The notes beneath the pieces are model-generated. The model had not been told where the DNA came from. It saw nothing but the letters and a program-made list of their open reading frames with translations, and searched no databases. From contig CAWVUS010000196.1 of assembly GCA_963933195.1 (NCBI GenBank), forward strand, positions 1 through 10,081: a DNA stretch of 10,081 bases, read 5' to 3'. This DNA comes from UBA8437 sp963933195 (GTDB lineage Bacteria > Planctomycetota > Planctomycetia > Planctomycetales > Planctomycetaceae). Position numbers and translations under genes: made by a program. Of the stretch, positions 1 to 7,163 are shown piece by piece; position 1 is the stretch's first letter, and the number at the start of each line of letters is the position of its first letter.

Positions 1-445
1 CCGGCACCAGCAACCACCACACCCGCCTCACTTCCAACTGCCGGTGCTCCTCGGGTAGCGAGTTCAGCAGGTGTCGGACCATCAGGCAGACACCCCCCAT
101 AAAAATCGTGTGGAACAGCAGGGCGACCCCGACGGCAAAGACAACGATCGCAACCACCACAAAAAACTCGACCTCGTCTTTGTCCTTGTCCCCATGTTCC
201 TCAAGCAACTTGGTGCTCGGCTGGACATCCCCGGTATGAGCCGCGGCCCCAGCACCTGTCACGCCGTCTTGGCTGGGCGTCTCACCGAAAACCTCGGCGG
301 CGGAAGCCGTTTCGCCGGGCGGATCCTCTCCCCGGGCGACCCCCTGGAACGCGCTGGACACCAGCAGGGCCAGGCCCATCAACACGGGGTGGAATATCCC
401 CACACCACGCCAACCGAAAGCGGGACTGGGTGGACGCGTGAGCAT
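1..445 (-). CDS. Membrane protein of unknown function, C-terminus cut by window edge
   Basis: I do not recognise this gene with certainty. The 148 visible residues begin with an export-type hydrophobic stretch (about residues 15-37, with FHPVLMGLALLVSSAF as core), so a signal peptide or N-terminal anchor is likely. A low-complexity Gly/Ala/acidic linker follows (about 39-93), then a clear transmembrane helix (about 94-123, FFVVVAIVVFAVGVALLF at its core). After it comes RHLLNSLPEEHRQLEVRRVWWLLVP, broken here as RHLLNSLPEEHRQ and VRRVWWLLVP, where a second membrane segment seems to start at the edge. A charged helix followed by a VWW/LIP-like segment recalls small multi-pass membrane proteins seen in Planctomycetota and Bacteroidota, but that is from memory. 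The ATG lies 9 bases after the DUF1501 stop, in the same frame, with no strong ribosome binding site. It is probably the fourth gene of the leftward operon. Confidence 0.7.
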   Translation of the reverse strand, partial: MLTRPPSPAFGWRGVGIFHPVLMGLALLVSSAFQGVARGEDPPGETASAAEVFGETPSQDGVTGAGAAAHTGDVQPSTKLLEEHGDKDKDEVEFFVVVAIVVFAVGVALLFHTIFMGGVCLMVRHLLNSLPEEHRQLEVRRVWWLLVP

Positions 446-454
446 TCCGGAGAC

Positions 455-1747
455 TCAGGCGAAGAGTGGTTGGATCACCGACCCATTTCGGACCAGTGTG
501 ACCGGACGTCCGACGTTGGTCTGGAACTCGGTCTTCGGATCGATCCCGGTGTTCTGGAAAAACGATGCCGCCAGGTCATCCGGCGAGAACCCATCCCCAC
601 TGGGGGCACTCGCCGTCGCATCGGACGCACCCGCCACGGTGCCACCCCGGACGTCGCCACCGGCCAGCAGTGAACACATCGCCCTGGCCCAATGGTCCCG
701 ACCCCCGCCACCATTGACCCGCGGAGTGCGACCAAATTCTCCGGTGACGAACAACGAGGTCGAATCGAGCCGTCCTCGATCTTCGAGCCGTTGAAGAAGA
801 GCCGAGAGGCCACGATCAAACGGAGGCAACAGCGTGCGGAGCTTCGAGAAGTTGTTCGAGTGCGTGTCGAAGTCGAACTCGGCCGGCCGCAGTCGGACGG
901 TCACAAAATGCACACCCGCCTCGATCAACCGACAGGCCAGCAACAGTGTCTGGCCAAACTCGTGCTTGCCAAACCGGTCGCTCTCGGACGTCTTTTCCCT
1001 GGAAAGATCAAACGCGGTTCGAGTCCGGGGAGAGCTGATGATCTGGTAGGCCTGCTCGGAGAACCGGTCCAGCGAACGCACCTCGTCATCAAGCTTTTCG
1101 AAGCCACGGAAGGCCGTATCGAGATCATCAAGCAGTTGTTTCTGCCGACCGTAACGGGCGACGGTCAATCCATCGTCCAGCGTCACGCCACGAACACGGT
1201 AAGGAAAACCGTGACGGGGCTTCTCGGCCGTCAGGGCACTGTACTGCGTGCCCAGGTAACCCGGACCCACGAACGACTCGTCAATCGCCACGTAGGTTGG
1301 CAGATCACGGGCGGAGGGGTGTTGGCGAGCCACCACGCTGCCGTACTCGGGATACTGCAGCACCGGAGTCGGCAAGTTGCCGGTCAGCACGTACTTCTTG
1401 CCAATCCCATGGTCGGCCAGGTTGTGAGTCACCCCGCGAACAATCGCGTAACGGCCAAAGTCACGAGCCAGCATCGGCATCTGCTCGCAGATCTGCACTC
1501 CGGCCACCGACGTGTCGATCGGTTTGAATTCGCCCCGGTATTCGGATGCCGCTTCGGGCTTGAGATCGAAGGTGTCCTGGTGCGAGGGACCACCTTCCAG
1601 GAAGACGAAGATCGCCGATCGCAGGCCCGAACCCGCTTTTCCGGCGGCTTGCAGTTTCAGCCCCTCGGCCAGTGTCAGCCCGGCACCCAGGGCGCCGACC
1701 TGCAACAGGGAACGGCGGGTGATCCGTGATTCGGTGGAAAAATTCAT
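455..1747 (-). CDS. DUF1501 family protein, Tat-exported, alkaline phosphatase/sulfatase-like fold
   Basis: The 430-residue product belongs to the DUF1501 family, which is very common in Planctomycetota and distantly related to the sulfatase/alkaline phosphatase superfamily; its substrate is not established. The N-terminus carries a twin-arginine signal (ITRRSLLQVGALGAG, RR at 11-12), so it is probably exported folded. Family landmarks are in order: FLEGGPSHQDTFDLKP (49-64), VRGVTHNLADHG (103-114), FDTHSNNF (293-300), GEFGRTPRVN (336-345) and GRDHW (349-353). The Asp and His residues in these motifs are the expected metal or catalytic positions by analogy with the superfamily. Length is close to the usual 400-480. 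The start ATG places the Tat motif correctly; the nearest purine-rich site is weak. It lies 49 bases after the DUF1549/DUF1553 gene, the partner it is typically paired with in planctomycete genomes, so the two are likely co-transcribed. Confidence 0.93.
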   Translation of the reverse strand: MNFSTESRITRRSLLQVGALGAGLTLAEGLKLQAAGKAGSGLRSAIFVFLEGGPSHQDTFDLKPEAASEYRGEFKPIDTSVAGVQICEQMPMLARDFGRYAIVRGVTHNLADHGIGKKYVLTGNLPTPVLQYPEYGSVVARQHPSARDLPTYVAIDESFVGPGYLGTQYSALTAEKPRHGFPYRVRGVTLDDGLTVARYGRQKQLLDDLDTAFRGFEKLDDEVRSLDRFSEQAYQIISSPRTRTAFDLSREKTSESDRFGKHEFGQTLLLACRLIEAGVHFVTVRLRPAEFDFDTHSNNFSKLRTLLPPFDRGLSALLQRLEDRGRLDSTSLFVTGEFGRTPRVNGGGGRDHWARAMCSLLAGGDVRGGTVAGASDATASAPSGDGFSPDDLAASFFQNTGIDPKTEFQTNVGRPVTLVRNGSVIQPLFA

Positions 1748-1796
1748 GGTCTGTATCGTGCCTGGTCCGTGACACCGGCCCTGGAATCGGGGCGGA

Positions 1797-4193
1797 TCAG
1801 TGATTCAGCACGAACTCCTTGGTATTAATCAGCGCCCACAACAGGTCTCGCAATCCATCCGGGATCGACTTGGATGTCGCCAGGTGTCGCTCGGCCCGGG
1901 AGACCTCGGTCGCACTCGGCGGACGACCCACGGTTCTCAGCCAGGCCAGTCGAATCCAGTTGGCCCGATCCCGGGCCGTCGGCGCAGCTCCCGGCCCGGT
2001 CGCCACCTCGGCCACCTCGTCGATCCAGCCACTTTCGTCCAACCGCATCCGGATCAGGGGATCATTGTGCAGGAAAACCGTCTGCAACAACGACGGTTGA
2101 CTGACCCGTTCGCAGTCACAATTGAGCGATCGAGACGGCTTGCCAAAAACATTCATGGCGTACGTCCCGGCCATCCGCATCGACAGGAAACCGGTCGCCC
2201 TCCGCTGCAGGTTGCTACGAACCGTCTGGACCTTGTCGGTTGATACGGTGGCCTGCTTGACCGCATCGTAAATCACCTCGGCCGGCAAACGACGCGGGAT
2301 CGCCCGGCTGAAATTGCGACGATCCTGCGAGTTTGTCGCGTTGGGCTTCCAACTCCGCTGGTAGGCCTGGCTGCTGGCGATCTGCCGATGAAGCCACTTC
2401 ATGTCGTACCCGCTGTCGATGAAGCCTGCGGTCAACCATTTCAACAGCGCCGGATGACTGGGCGGGTTGGCCGGTGTGAAGGCATCGGGAGGATCGACGA
2501 TGCCGACGTGGAAGTAGCTGGCCCACACCCGGTTGACGAAGGCCCTGGCAAACCACGGGTTCGTGGGATCACTCATCCATTCCATGATCGGCCGCCGTGG
2601 ATCGCCGCCCGCCCGGATCGTCACGGTCCCGCTTCCCAGCAACTGCAACTCCAGTGGCTCGTCGGTCCGCGACACCAGGTACGGCCATCCGACAACCTCT
2701 CCGGCCCTTGCAGCGGCAAAACCCGGAAAACCCGGGACTTTGCCCCGGGCCCGAACACCCTCGAAGAACCGGGTGAACTCCGTGAAATCCTGCTGTGTCC
2801 AACGATCAAACGGATGCTTGTGACACTCGGCACACTGCAACTGGATCCCCAGGAAGCTGTGCGCAAAAGCCAGCGCCTTGGCCTTCGGTTGAGCAATACT
2901 GTTGCGGGTCCAGTAGTGGGGCATCGTTTTCCGGGTGGAAAAGTCGGCAGGGTTCTCTCGCCTGACGTACGACGACATCTCGGCCGAGTACTCGCCGGCG
3001 GTCTGATCGCCCTGGCGACCCTCCGAAAGCACGATGCCCTCGACCAGCTTGTCGTACCGCAGGTTCTCGACCACGCGACGGTGCACCCAGCGGTACCACT
3101 GGATCGACAGGGCCTGTCCGACTTCCAGCACCTGGGTCTGGGCGGTCGGGCTGCAGCCGGTGAAGTCACAGATCTTGTTGGTCCACCACGCCGCGTAAGC
3201 GGGCCGATCGAGCAATTCGCTGATCTTGCCAGATCGCTTGTCCGGACGTTTCGAGACCAGGAACGACTCGATCTCGTCGGGCGACGGCAAGGAACCGGTG
3301 ATGTCGATACTCGCACGCCGCAGGAATTCGGCATCGCTGCACACCACCGACGGCTTCATCCCCAACTTGGCGAGCTTGGCCTCCACAAAACCGTCAACCG
3401 GGTTGGCGAATGTCCCTCCGGGCGGATCGAGCGATCGACCGCCCCGGGGCCTCATGGCCGGAACCGCGGCCACTCCATTGTCGTAGAACACGACGATGTG
3501 CGTGTCACCGATACCGGCCACGACCGAGCGACCCCGCGAATCCACGGTGACCACCGAATCGTCGTTGCTCCGGAACCGGCACAGGCCGGTCACGTCTTCA
3601 CGTGTTCCATCTTCCCAGGTGGCCACGACCGCCAACGGCACCTCCGACTGCTTGTCACCAAAGACGATCTCGCTGGGCGAGACATCCAGCCGCAGCAGCG
3701 ACCTGGACGTTTTGGTCCCCCTGGCTCCCGACTCGATCCATCTCAACAGCAGGCGGTGTTCCCAACTTCCAGGTTCCAGCCGCTTGCCCCCCTCGTGATC
3801 CGTCTTCAGTGTCGGCTTGCGGAGCACCAGGCTGGCGGCTGCGGTGGACGTGTTCACCCGTGGCCCGTCCTCGGAGGTGGCCTCGGCCGACAACGCCGCG
3901 TGATCGCGGGAAAAATCGAACCCGAACAGCGACAAGCGAAAACCACCCTGTCCCTGGAACGATCCGTGGCACTTGGCCGAGTTGCAGCCAAGCCGTCCCA
4001 GTAGCGGGACGACGTGTTTCTGGAAATCGGGCACCTCGCGAACATCGGCCCCGGCAAAACGTTCCGACACCGGACGCAGCGGCTCAGCCGCCTGGACAGG
4101 GCCCAGGCACACCGCCAATAAACACGCAGCAACCCGAATCGCCGACAGGGATCGGGACAAACCGAAAACCCATCGGCCAGTCAACACGGTCAT
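1797..4193 (-). CDS. DUF1549/DUF1553 protein with cytochrome-like motifs and bacterial Ig-like domain
   Basis: This 798-residue exported protein has a signal peptide (core VAACLLAVCLG, probable cleavage near VQA-AEP at 36-37). A planctomycete cytochrome-like segment follows, with GCNSAKCHGS (69-78), a CX4CH arrangement, and the typical GGFRLSLFGFD (83-93). A Big_2-type Ig-like domain covers about 168-248 (ATWEDGTREDVTGLCRF, then VVTVDSRGRSVVAG). DUF1549 covers about 263-480 (VDGFVEAKLAKLGMKP; FLRRASIDITGSLP) and ends with IQLQCAECHKHPFDRW (450-465), a canonical CXXCH. DUF1553 runs from about 540 (NPWFARAFVNRVWASYF; HRQIASSQAYQRSW; LNCDCERVSQPSLLQ) to INTKEFVLNH at the end. The family is thought to be periplasmic and redox-related, but its reaction is unproven. 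The start overlaps the upstream stop as ATGA, and AAGGGAAG lies 8 bases before it, so translation is probably coupled to the propeller gene. Confidence 0.94.
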   Translation of the reverse strand: MTVLTGRWVFGLSRSLSAIRVAACLLAVCLGPVQAAEPLRPVSERFAGADVREVPDFQKHVVPLLGRLGCNSAKCHGSFQGQGGFRLSLFGFDFSRDHAALSAEATSEDGPRVNTSTAAASLVLRKPTLKTDHEGGKRLEPGSWEHRLLLRWIESGARGTKTSRSLLRLDVSPSEIVFGDKQSEVPLAVVATWEDGTREDVTGLCRFRSNDDSVVTVDSRGRSVVAGIGDTHIVVFYDNGVAAVPAMRPRGGRSLDPPGGTFANPVDGFVEAKLAKLGMKPSVVCSDAEFLRRASIDITGSLPSPDEIESFLVSKRPDKRSGKISELLDRPAYAAWWTNKICDFTGCSPTAQTQVLEVGQALSIQWYRWVHRRVVENLRYDKLVEGIVLSEGRQGDQTAGEYSAEMSSYVRRENPADFSTRKTMPHYWTRNSIAQPKAKALAFAHSFLGIQLQCAECHKHPFDRWTQQDFTEFTRFFEGVRARGKVPGFPGFAAARAGEVVGWPYLVSRTDEPLELQLLGSGTVTIRAGGDPRRPIMEWMSDPTNPWFARAFVNRVWASYFHVGIVDPPDAFTPANPPSHPALLKWLTAGFIDSGYDMKWLHRQIASSQAYQRSWKPNATNSQDRRNFSRAIPRRLPAEVIYDAVKQATVSTDKVQTVRSNLQRRATGFLSMRMAGTYAMNVFGKPSRSLNCDCERVSQPSLLQTVFLHNDPLIRMRLDESGWIDEVAEVATGPGAAPTARDRANWIRLAWLRTVGRPPSATEVSRAERHLATSKSIPDGLRDLLWALINTKEFVLNH

Positions 4194-6805
4194 TTGCCCG
4201 ACTTCCCTTTGTCCCCGGCCGTTGTGGCTGCCTGTTTCTTGAGTTCTTCCACCACGGTGAACGAGTCGACGGTCGGATCGGTGTGCACCGCCCCCACGCG
4301 AATCCGATCACCGATCTTCAGATCACCGAACCTTGCCCGGAACTCCTGGTCAAAGAATCCTCGCATGCTCATCAACCGACCAACACTCGACTTGGGGTCG
4401 CTGGCCCGGCTGCTCTTCTGTGAACTCTCGATCGAATTGATCTTCAGGACCAACTCGTAACCCTGTTCGGATTTCTCGGTGATGGTTCCCACCACGACTC
4501 CACGGAATCCACGAAACGACTCGGCCGGCACCGGGTAGGTCTCCGGATCGAACGGAACGGCCCGTTCGAGCACGGTGGCCTTGGGCGAGAGCGAGAAGGT
4601 CGTGCCCTGGAGCGTCCCCGATCGGAACTTCAGGGTTTCTCCTCGCTTGATCAGCAACAGCGTGTCCAGCCAGGCCCCGGAAATCCCGACCACCTTGACC
4701 GTCTTGCCAACCACCGTCTGCTTCAGGCTCCGGTCTCCATAGATCGCCGTGATGTAATCCACATCCAGGGTGAACTCGCCCAACTCGACATCCTTGGACT
4801 TCAGCCGACCGATCACGATCGAATAGAACGTGTTGGCTCCGCCCTTTTTGCCGCCCTTTTTGCCACCCTTTTTCGCTCCCTTGCCTTTCATCGCCATGGC
4901 TTCACCGCCGGCACCGCCGACCACGATCGATGTCATCGCACCGATCTTCGTCCCGGCGAACTGTTTCCGGAAACGCTCACCGACGAAGACGACTCTCGAT
5001 TTTTCCTCGGCGTCCTTGGAAGGGACCTCGAAGACAACGATGTAGTCCTTGCCCCGGACCCCCTTGAAGGTCAGCTTGGCGACCACGGGTGCCGGCCCAA
5101 GTTGTTGGACCCCGGACTTCACGGTTGTCGGCCTGGGTTTCTTACCACCGGATTTTGCAGCCGCCTCCTCGTACTTGGCGATCGCCTCTTTCTTGGTCAT
5201 CTCGCCCGCGGCCACCGCCGCCTTGAGTTTCCGCCCCAACTCCTTCAGGTCGACGGACGCCTCCGGGGTCTCCGATGGTTTGTCATCACCACCAGCAGCA
5301 GCCTCCTTGTACTTCGCGATCGCCTCTTTCTCGGTCAACTTTCCGTTCGCCACGGCGGCTTTCAGTTCCACGGCAAGTTTCTCGAGTTCCGTTTCGGAAA
5401 GCCGCATGGGCTTCGTGCCGTCGGTGGCTTTCTTCGCCGGAGGCGACTTGGCCGCCAACCGAGTCTCCGCAACACGGGTGAACCCCCGGGCGACGTGGTA
5501 CAGGTGTTTGTCCGACCGCAGGATCAACGCCTTACCGGCAACAGCTGGCGACGCGATGAAACTGGCATCCATCCGGTTCTCGGCAACCAGTTGGAACTCG
5601 CGTTCGGCCGAGATCACAGAAATCCGCCCCTCCTTGCTCGAGAAGTAGATCTTTCCGTCGGCCAACAGCGGTGACGCCCAGTGACTTCCTCCCACGCGTT
5701 TTCGCCAGATCTCCTCGCCAGTTTTTGCTTCCAGGCACCTCGCGATGCCGCCTTTTTCGGTCACCGTGAACAACAGGTCATCAACGATGATCGGTGACGG
5801 GATGTGCGGGGTGCTCCGGGTCGTGCTCCACGCGACGTGAGTGTCGGTGACATCACCCGATCCGGTGGGATGAACGGCCAGGAAATGACCGGTCAGGCCA
5901 CTTGTGAACAGGTAAACCAGGCCATGGTCAAACAGCGGACGACACGCGACATTGAATCCACCCAGGTGGTGCACACGCCACAGTTCCTTGCCCGTGACAG
6001 GGTCGTAGGAAATCGTCGCTTCGGCGGCCGGAGCAATCAGTTGCCTCCGCCCACCCAGTTCAATCAGCTTGGCTGTCGCGTACGACTTCTTGTTGTCTCC
6101 GGGCTTCTCCTTTTTCACTTCGCCGGGATCAATGCCCCGGGCCCTCAGTGTGGCATCCCAGTCGGACTTCACGTTGCGGTCTCGCACCCACCGCGTTTTC
6201 CCGGTCTTCTTGTCCAGGGCCACGAAGAACTGCTTGTCGACTCCATCGAAGGCCACGAACAGTGACTCGCTGTCGACGATCGGCGACGATCCCGGCCTCA
6301 CCCTGTGATCGCAGTGAAAATCGCGGCGTTCCCAGATCTTCTTGCCGCTGGCTGTGTCCAGGCAGGCCGTCCCGTAGCTCCCGAAATGCACGTAGATCCG
6401 TCCCTGCTCTATGACCGGAGTCGACGTCGCATGACTGTTGAGATACGAGTACGCCGACTGCGGCTTGGCGACATCAAACACCTTGATGTCGTGAACGATC
6501 TTGCCACTGTTGAGATCCACGCACAGGGCAAACAGTTCACGGCCATCCTCGCGGGCTGTGGTCAGCCAGACCTGGGTGCCCCACACGACCGGAGACGAAT
6601 ACCCCTTGCCGTGAATTGCCGTTTTCCAGCGAACGTTTTTCGTTTCACTGAACTCAACCGGCAGATCCTTCGCACCACTGCGGCCATCTCCGTCGGGACC
6701 ACGAAACTGGTTCCAGTGGGCCTGTGTTTTCCCCTCGTCGGCGGTCGCAACAGCGACCAGCAGAAACGGCATGGCTGCGGCGAACAGCGCTGTTGAGAAT
6801 TTCAT
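4190..6805 (-). CDS. Secreted PQQ-like beta-propeller protein with extended C-terminal tail
   Basis: I start this 871-residue protein at the ATG at 6805, not the in-frame ATG at 6874. The later start is preceded by AGGAAAG with a 6-base spacer and opens directly on a signal peptide (MKFSTALFAAAMPFLLVAVA, cleavage near ATA-DEG). Residues about 28-446 form a PQQ-like (quinoprotein-type) propeller: NQFRGPDGDG at 32-41, then blade motifs DLNSGKIVHD, DTASGKKIWERR, DKKTGKTRWVR, DPVTGKELWRVH and EAKTGEEIWRKR. Such planctomycete propellers usually lack proven PQQ binding and may be structural or binding domains. The tail has two helical repeats (474-550), an unknown beta-rich part (about 570-635), a KKGG linker (640-658) and two related beta modules (about 676-857). 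It is the first gene of the leftward operon. The tail makes it about twice the size of a plain propeller protein. The reaction, if any, is unknown. Confidence 0.92.
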   Translation of the reverse strand: MKFSTALFAAAMPFLLVAVATADEGKTQAHWNQFRGPDGDGRSGAKDLPVEFSETKNVRWKTAIHGKGYSSPVVWGTQVWLTTAREDGRELFALCVDLNSGKIVHDIKVFDVAKPQSAYSYLNSHATSTPVIEQGRIYVHFGSYGTACLDTASGKKIWERRDFHCDHRVRPGSSPIVDSESLFVAFDGVDKQFFVALDKKTGKTRWVRDRNVKSDWDATLRARGIDPGEVKKEKPGDNKKSYATAKLIELGGRRQLIAPAAEATISYDPVTGKELWRVHHLGGFNVACRPLFDHGLVYLFTSGLTGHFLAVHPTGSGDVTDTHVAWSTTRSTPHIPSPIIVDDLLFTVTEKGGIARCLEAKTGEEIWRKRVGGSHWASPLLADGKIYFSSKEGRISVISAEREFQLVAENRMDASFIASPAVAGKALILRSDKHLYHVARGFTRVAETRLAAKSPPAKKATDGTKPMRLSETELEKLAVELKAAVANGKLTEKEAIAKYKEAAAGGDDKPSETPEASVDLKELGRKLKAAVAAGEMTKKEAIAKYEEAAAKSGGKKPRPTTVKSGVQQLGPAPVVAKLTFKGVRGKDYIVVFEVPSKDAEEKSRVVFVGERFRKQFAGTKIGAMTSIVVGGAGGEAMAMKGKGAKKGGKKGGKKGGANTFYSIVIGRLKSKDVELGEFTLDVDYITAIYGDRSLKQTVVGKTVKVVGISGAWLDTLLLIKRGETLKFRSGTLQGTTFSLSPKATVLERAVPFDPETYPVPAESFRGFRGVVVGTITEKSEQGYELVLKINSIESSQKSSRASDPKSSVGRLMSMRGFFDQEFRARFGDLKIGDRIRVGAVHTDPTVDSFTVVEELKKQAATTAGDKGKSGK
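4202..4209 (-). promoter_or_regulatory. Ribosome binding site inside the end of the propeller gene
   Basis: AAGGGAAG on the minus strand ends 8 bases before the ATG of the DUF1549/DUF1553 gene at 4193. It lies within the last codons of the propeller gene (Gly/Lys-rich end), and the stop and start overlap as ATGA. This fits coupled translation of the two proteins. Confidence 0.6.
4235..4780 (-). repeat. Two diverged copies of a beta-rich module at the C-terminus of the propeller protein
   Basis: Residues about 676-748 and 782-857 share an order of landmarks. The first has GEFTLDVDYITAI, then VGKTVKVVG, then RGETLKF, then ATVLERA. The second has GYELVLKINSIES, then VGRLMSMRG, then KIGDRIRV, then FTVVEEL. 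Corresponding positions are offset by about 106-110 residues. The alternating hydrophobic pattern suggests small beta barrels (OB-like), but the fold is inferred. Confidence 0.55.
4841..4876 (-). repeat. Three tandem 12-bp units encoding a KKGG linker
   Basis: Three near-identical 12-base units (plus strand GCCCTTTTTGCC, GCCCTTTTTGCC, ACCCTTTTTCGC) encode the Lys/Gly-rich stretch KGKGAKKGGKKGGKKGG in the propeller protein. It separates the unknown beta-rich segment from the duplicated C-terminal modules and is best read as a flexible basic linker. Its runs of five T/A make it prone to copy-number change. Confidence 0.85.
5156..5386 (-). repeat. Two copies of a short helical repeat in the propeller protein
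   Basis: Residues 474-504 (bases 5294-5386) and 520-550 (bases 5156-5248) are copies of one motif, offset by 46 residues: LKAAVANGKLTEKEAIAKY and LKAAVAAGEMTKKEAIAKY. Each looks like two short amphipathic helices joined by a Gly turn. The pattern (helix, G-x-L/M-T-x-K-E-A, helix) recalls SHOCT-type short domains. That family assignment is an inference; the duplication itself is plainly visible. Confidence 0.85.
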
Positions 6806-6811
6806 CGACAA

Positions 6812-6818
6812 CTTTCCT
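6812..6818 (-). promoter_or_regulatory. Ribosome binding site that fixes the propeller gene start
   Basis: On the minus strand AGGAAAG precedes the ATG at 6805 by 6 bases. It is one of the better ribosome binding sites in the window. Together with the signal peptide directly after this ATG, it argues against the upstream in-frame ATG at 6874. Confidence 0.7.
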
Positions 6819-6839
6819 ATTTTCTTTGCCTGGCTCGCG

Positions 6840-6855
6840 CGGCTGGTTTCAGCCG
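6840..6855 (-). other. Small hairpin in the leader of the propeller operon
   Basis: A perfect 6-bp stem with a 4-base loop (CGGCTG, loop, CAGCCG) lies 34 bases before the propeller start codon and about 20 bases before its ribosome binding site. No run of T follows on the minus strand, so it does not look like an intrinsic terminator. It could affect mRNA stability or translation, or be chance in GC-rich DNA. Confidence 0.35.
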
Positions 6856-6907
6856 GCAACATTCCACCGACCATTCAGATCTGCCTGTCAGTGGTCCGCA
6901 GCCCAGC

Positions 6908-7130
6908 TCCAATTGTGGACACCATTCCAGAGATTTTCGAGACAAGACTTCTTTCACCATCGCCAGTTTCTCAAGTTATCCAATGGAATTCGGCCAACTC
7001 GTCCATTTCGCTGCCGACCAACACGCACTCGTCACCGGGAACGCCAGCCGGCCCAATCAGTGAAACAGGATCGGTTTCCACGACACGAACACAGTCGAAT
7101 ATCTCTATCCAATCAACCATCATCTCCAAT
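6908..7130 (+). promoter_or_regulatory. Four TCCAAT hexamers in one orientation
   Basis: TCCAAT occurs at 6908-6913, 6979-6984, 7108-7113 and 7125-7130, all on the plus strand. Two extend to TCCAATGGAAT (6979-6989 and 7125-7135) and two share TATCCAAT (6977-6984 and 7106-7113). A single hexamer would be expected about 0.1 times in 400 random bases. They could be binding sites for a regulator of either operon; no known regulator is recognised, and the spacing is irregular. Confidence 0.25.
6971..7123 (-). other. Possible small gene or gene remnant, 50 residues or longer
   Basis: The minus-strand frame ending at 6971 reads like real protein: MMVDWIEIFDCVRVVE, then TDPVSLIGPAGVPGDE, then CVLVGSEMDELAEFHWIT. 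The same frame stays open upstream past 7190, reading CFDLVLFRGPDVRNK before the first ATG (7123). I do not recognise the family. A GGAG directly abuts the ATG pair, too close for a good ribosome binding site, so initiation is unconvincing. Third-position GC appears lower than in neighbouring genes. It may be a decayed gene whose 5' part was lost where the hydrolase gene now starts, a small acidic protein, or a chance frame. It lies within the likely promoter region. Confidence 0.3.
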
Positions 7131-7146
7131 GGAATCTTGTTTCGCA

Positions 7147-7163
7147 CGTCGGGACCACGAAAC
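7147..7163 (-). repeat. 17-bp direct repeat of the start of the propeller gene
   Basis: CGTCGGGACCACGAAAC on the plus strand occurs exactly at 7147-7163 and at 6691-6707, inside the propeller gene. Read on the minus strand, both copies encode Phe-Arg-Gly-Pro-Asp in the frames discussed (NQFRGPDGDG in the propeller protein; LVLFRGPDVR in the intergenic frame). FRGPD is a hallmark near the N-terminus of planctomycete propeller proteins. The match stops abruptly on both sides. Confidence 0.8.

Noticed and set aside
71..673. Plus-strand open frame at the left edge
   Set aside because: It overlaps the minus-strand membrane protein and the end of DUF1501, both of which have better protein features.
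692..1729. Long open frame on the plus strand, 345 codons
   Set aside because: It is antisense to the DUF1501 gene, whose protein matches a known family throughout; the antisense product is rich in Arg, Gln and His with no domain pattern, as expected in GC-rich DNA.
2103..2175. Additional cysteine motif CDC in the DUF1553 part as a metal site
   Set aside because: NCDCER is a conserved family signature, but it lacks the His of a haem motif and no second cysteine pair is nearby to suggest a cluster.
2388..4004. Long open frame on the plus strand, 538 codons
   Set aside because: It is wholly antisense to the DUF1549/DUF1553 gene. The product shows no family motif, and its length is explained by high third-position GC on the opposite strand.
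6840..6855. Intrinsic terminator at the intergenic hairpin
   Set aside because: The stem is only 6 bp and no T-run follows on either strand; its place just before a ribosome binding site does not fit a terminator.
6806..6874. Upstream in-frame start for the propeller gene (ATG at 6874)
   Set aside because: It adds 23 polar residues ahead of an intact signal peptide and would read through the AGGAAAG site that precedes the ATG at 6805.
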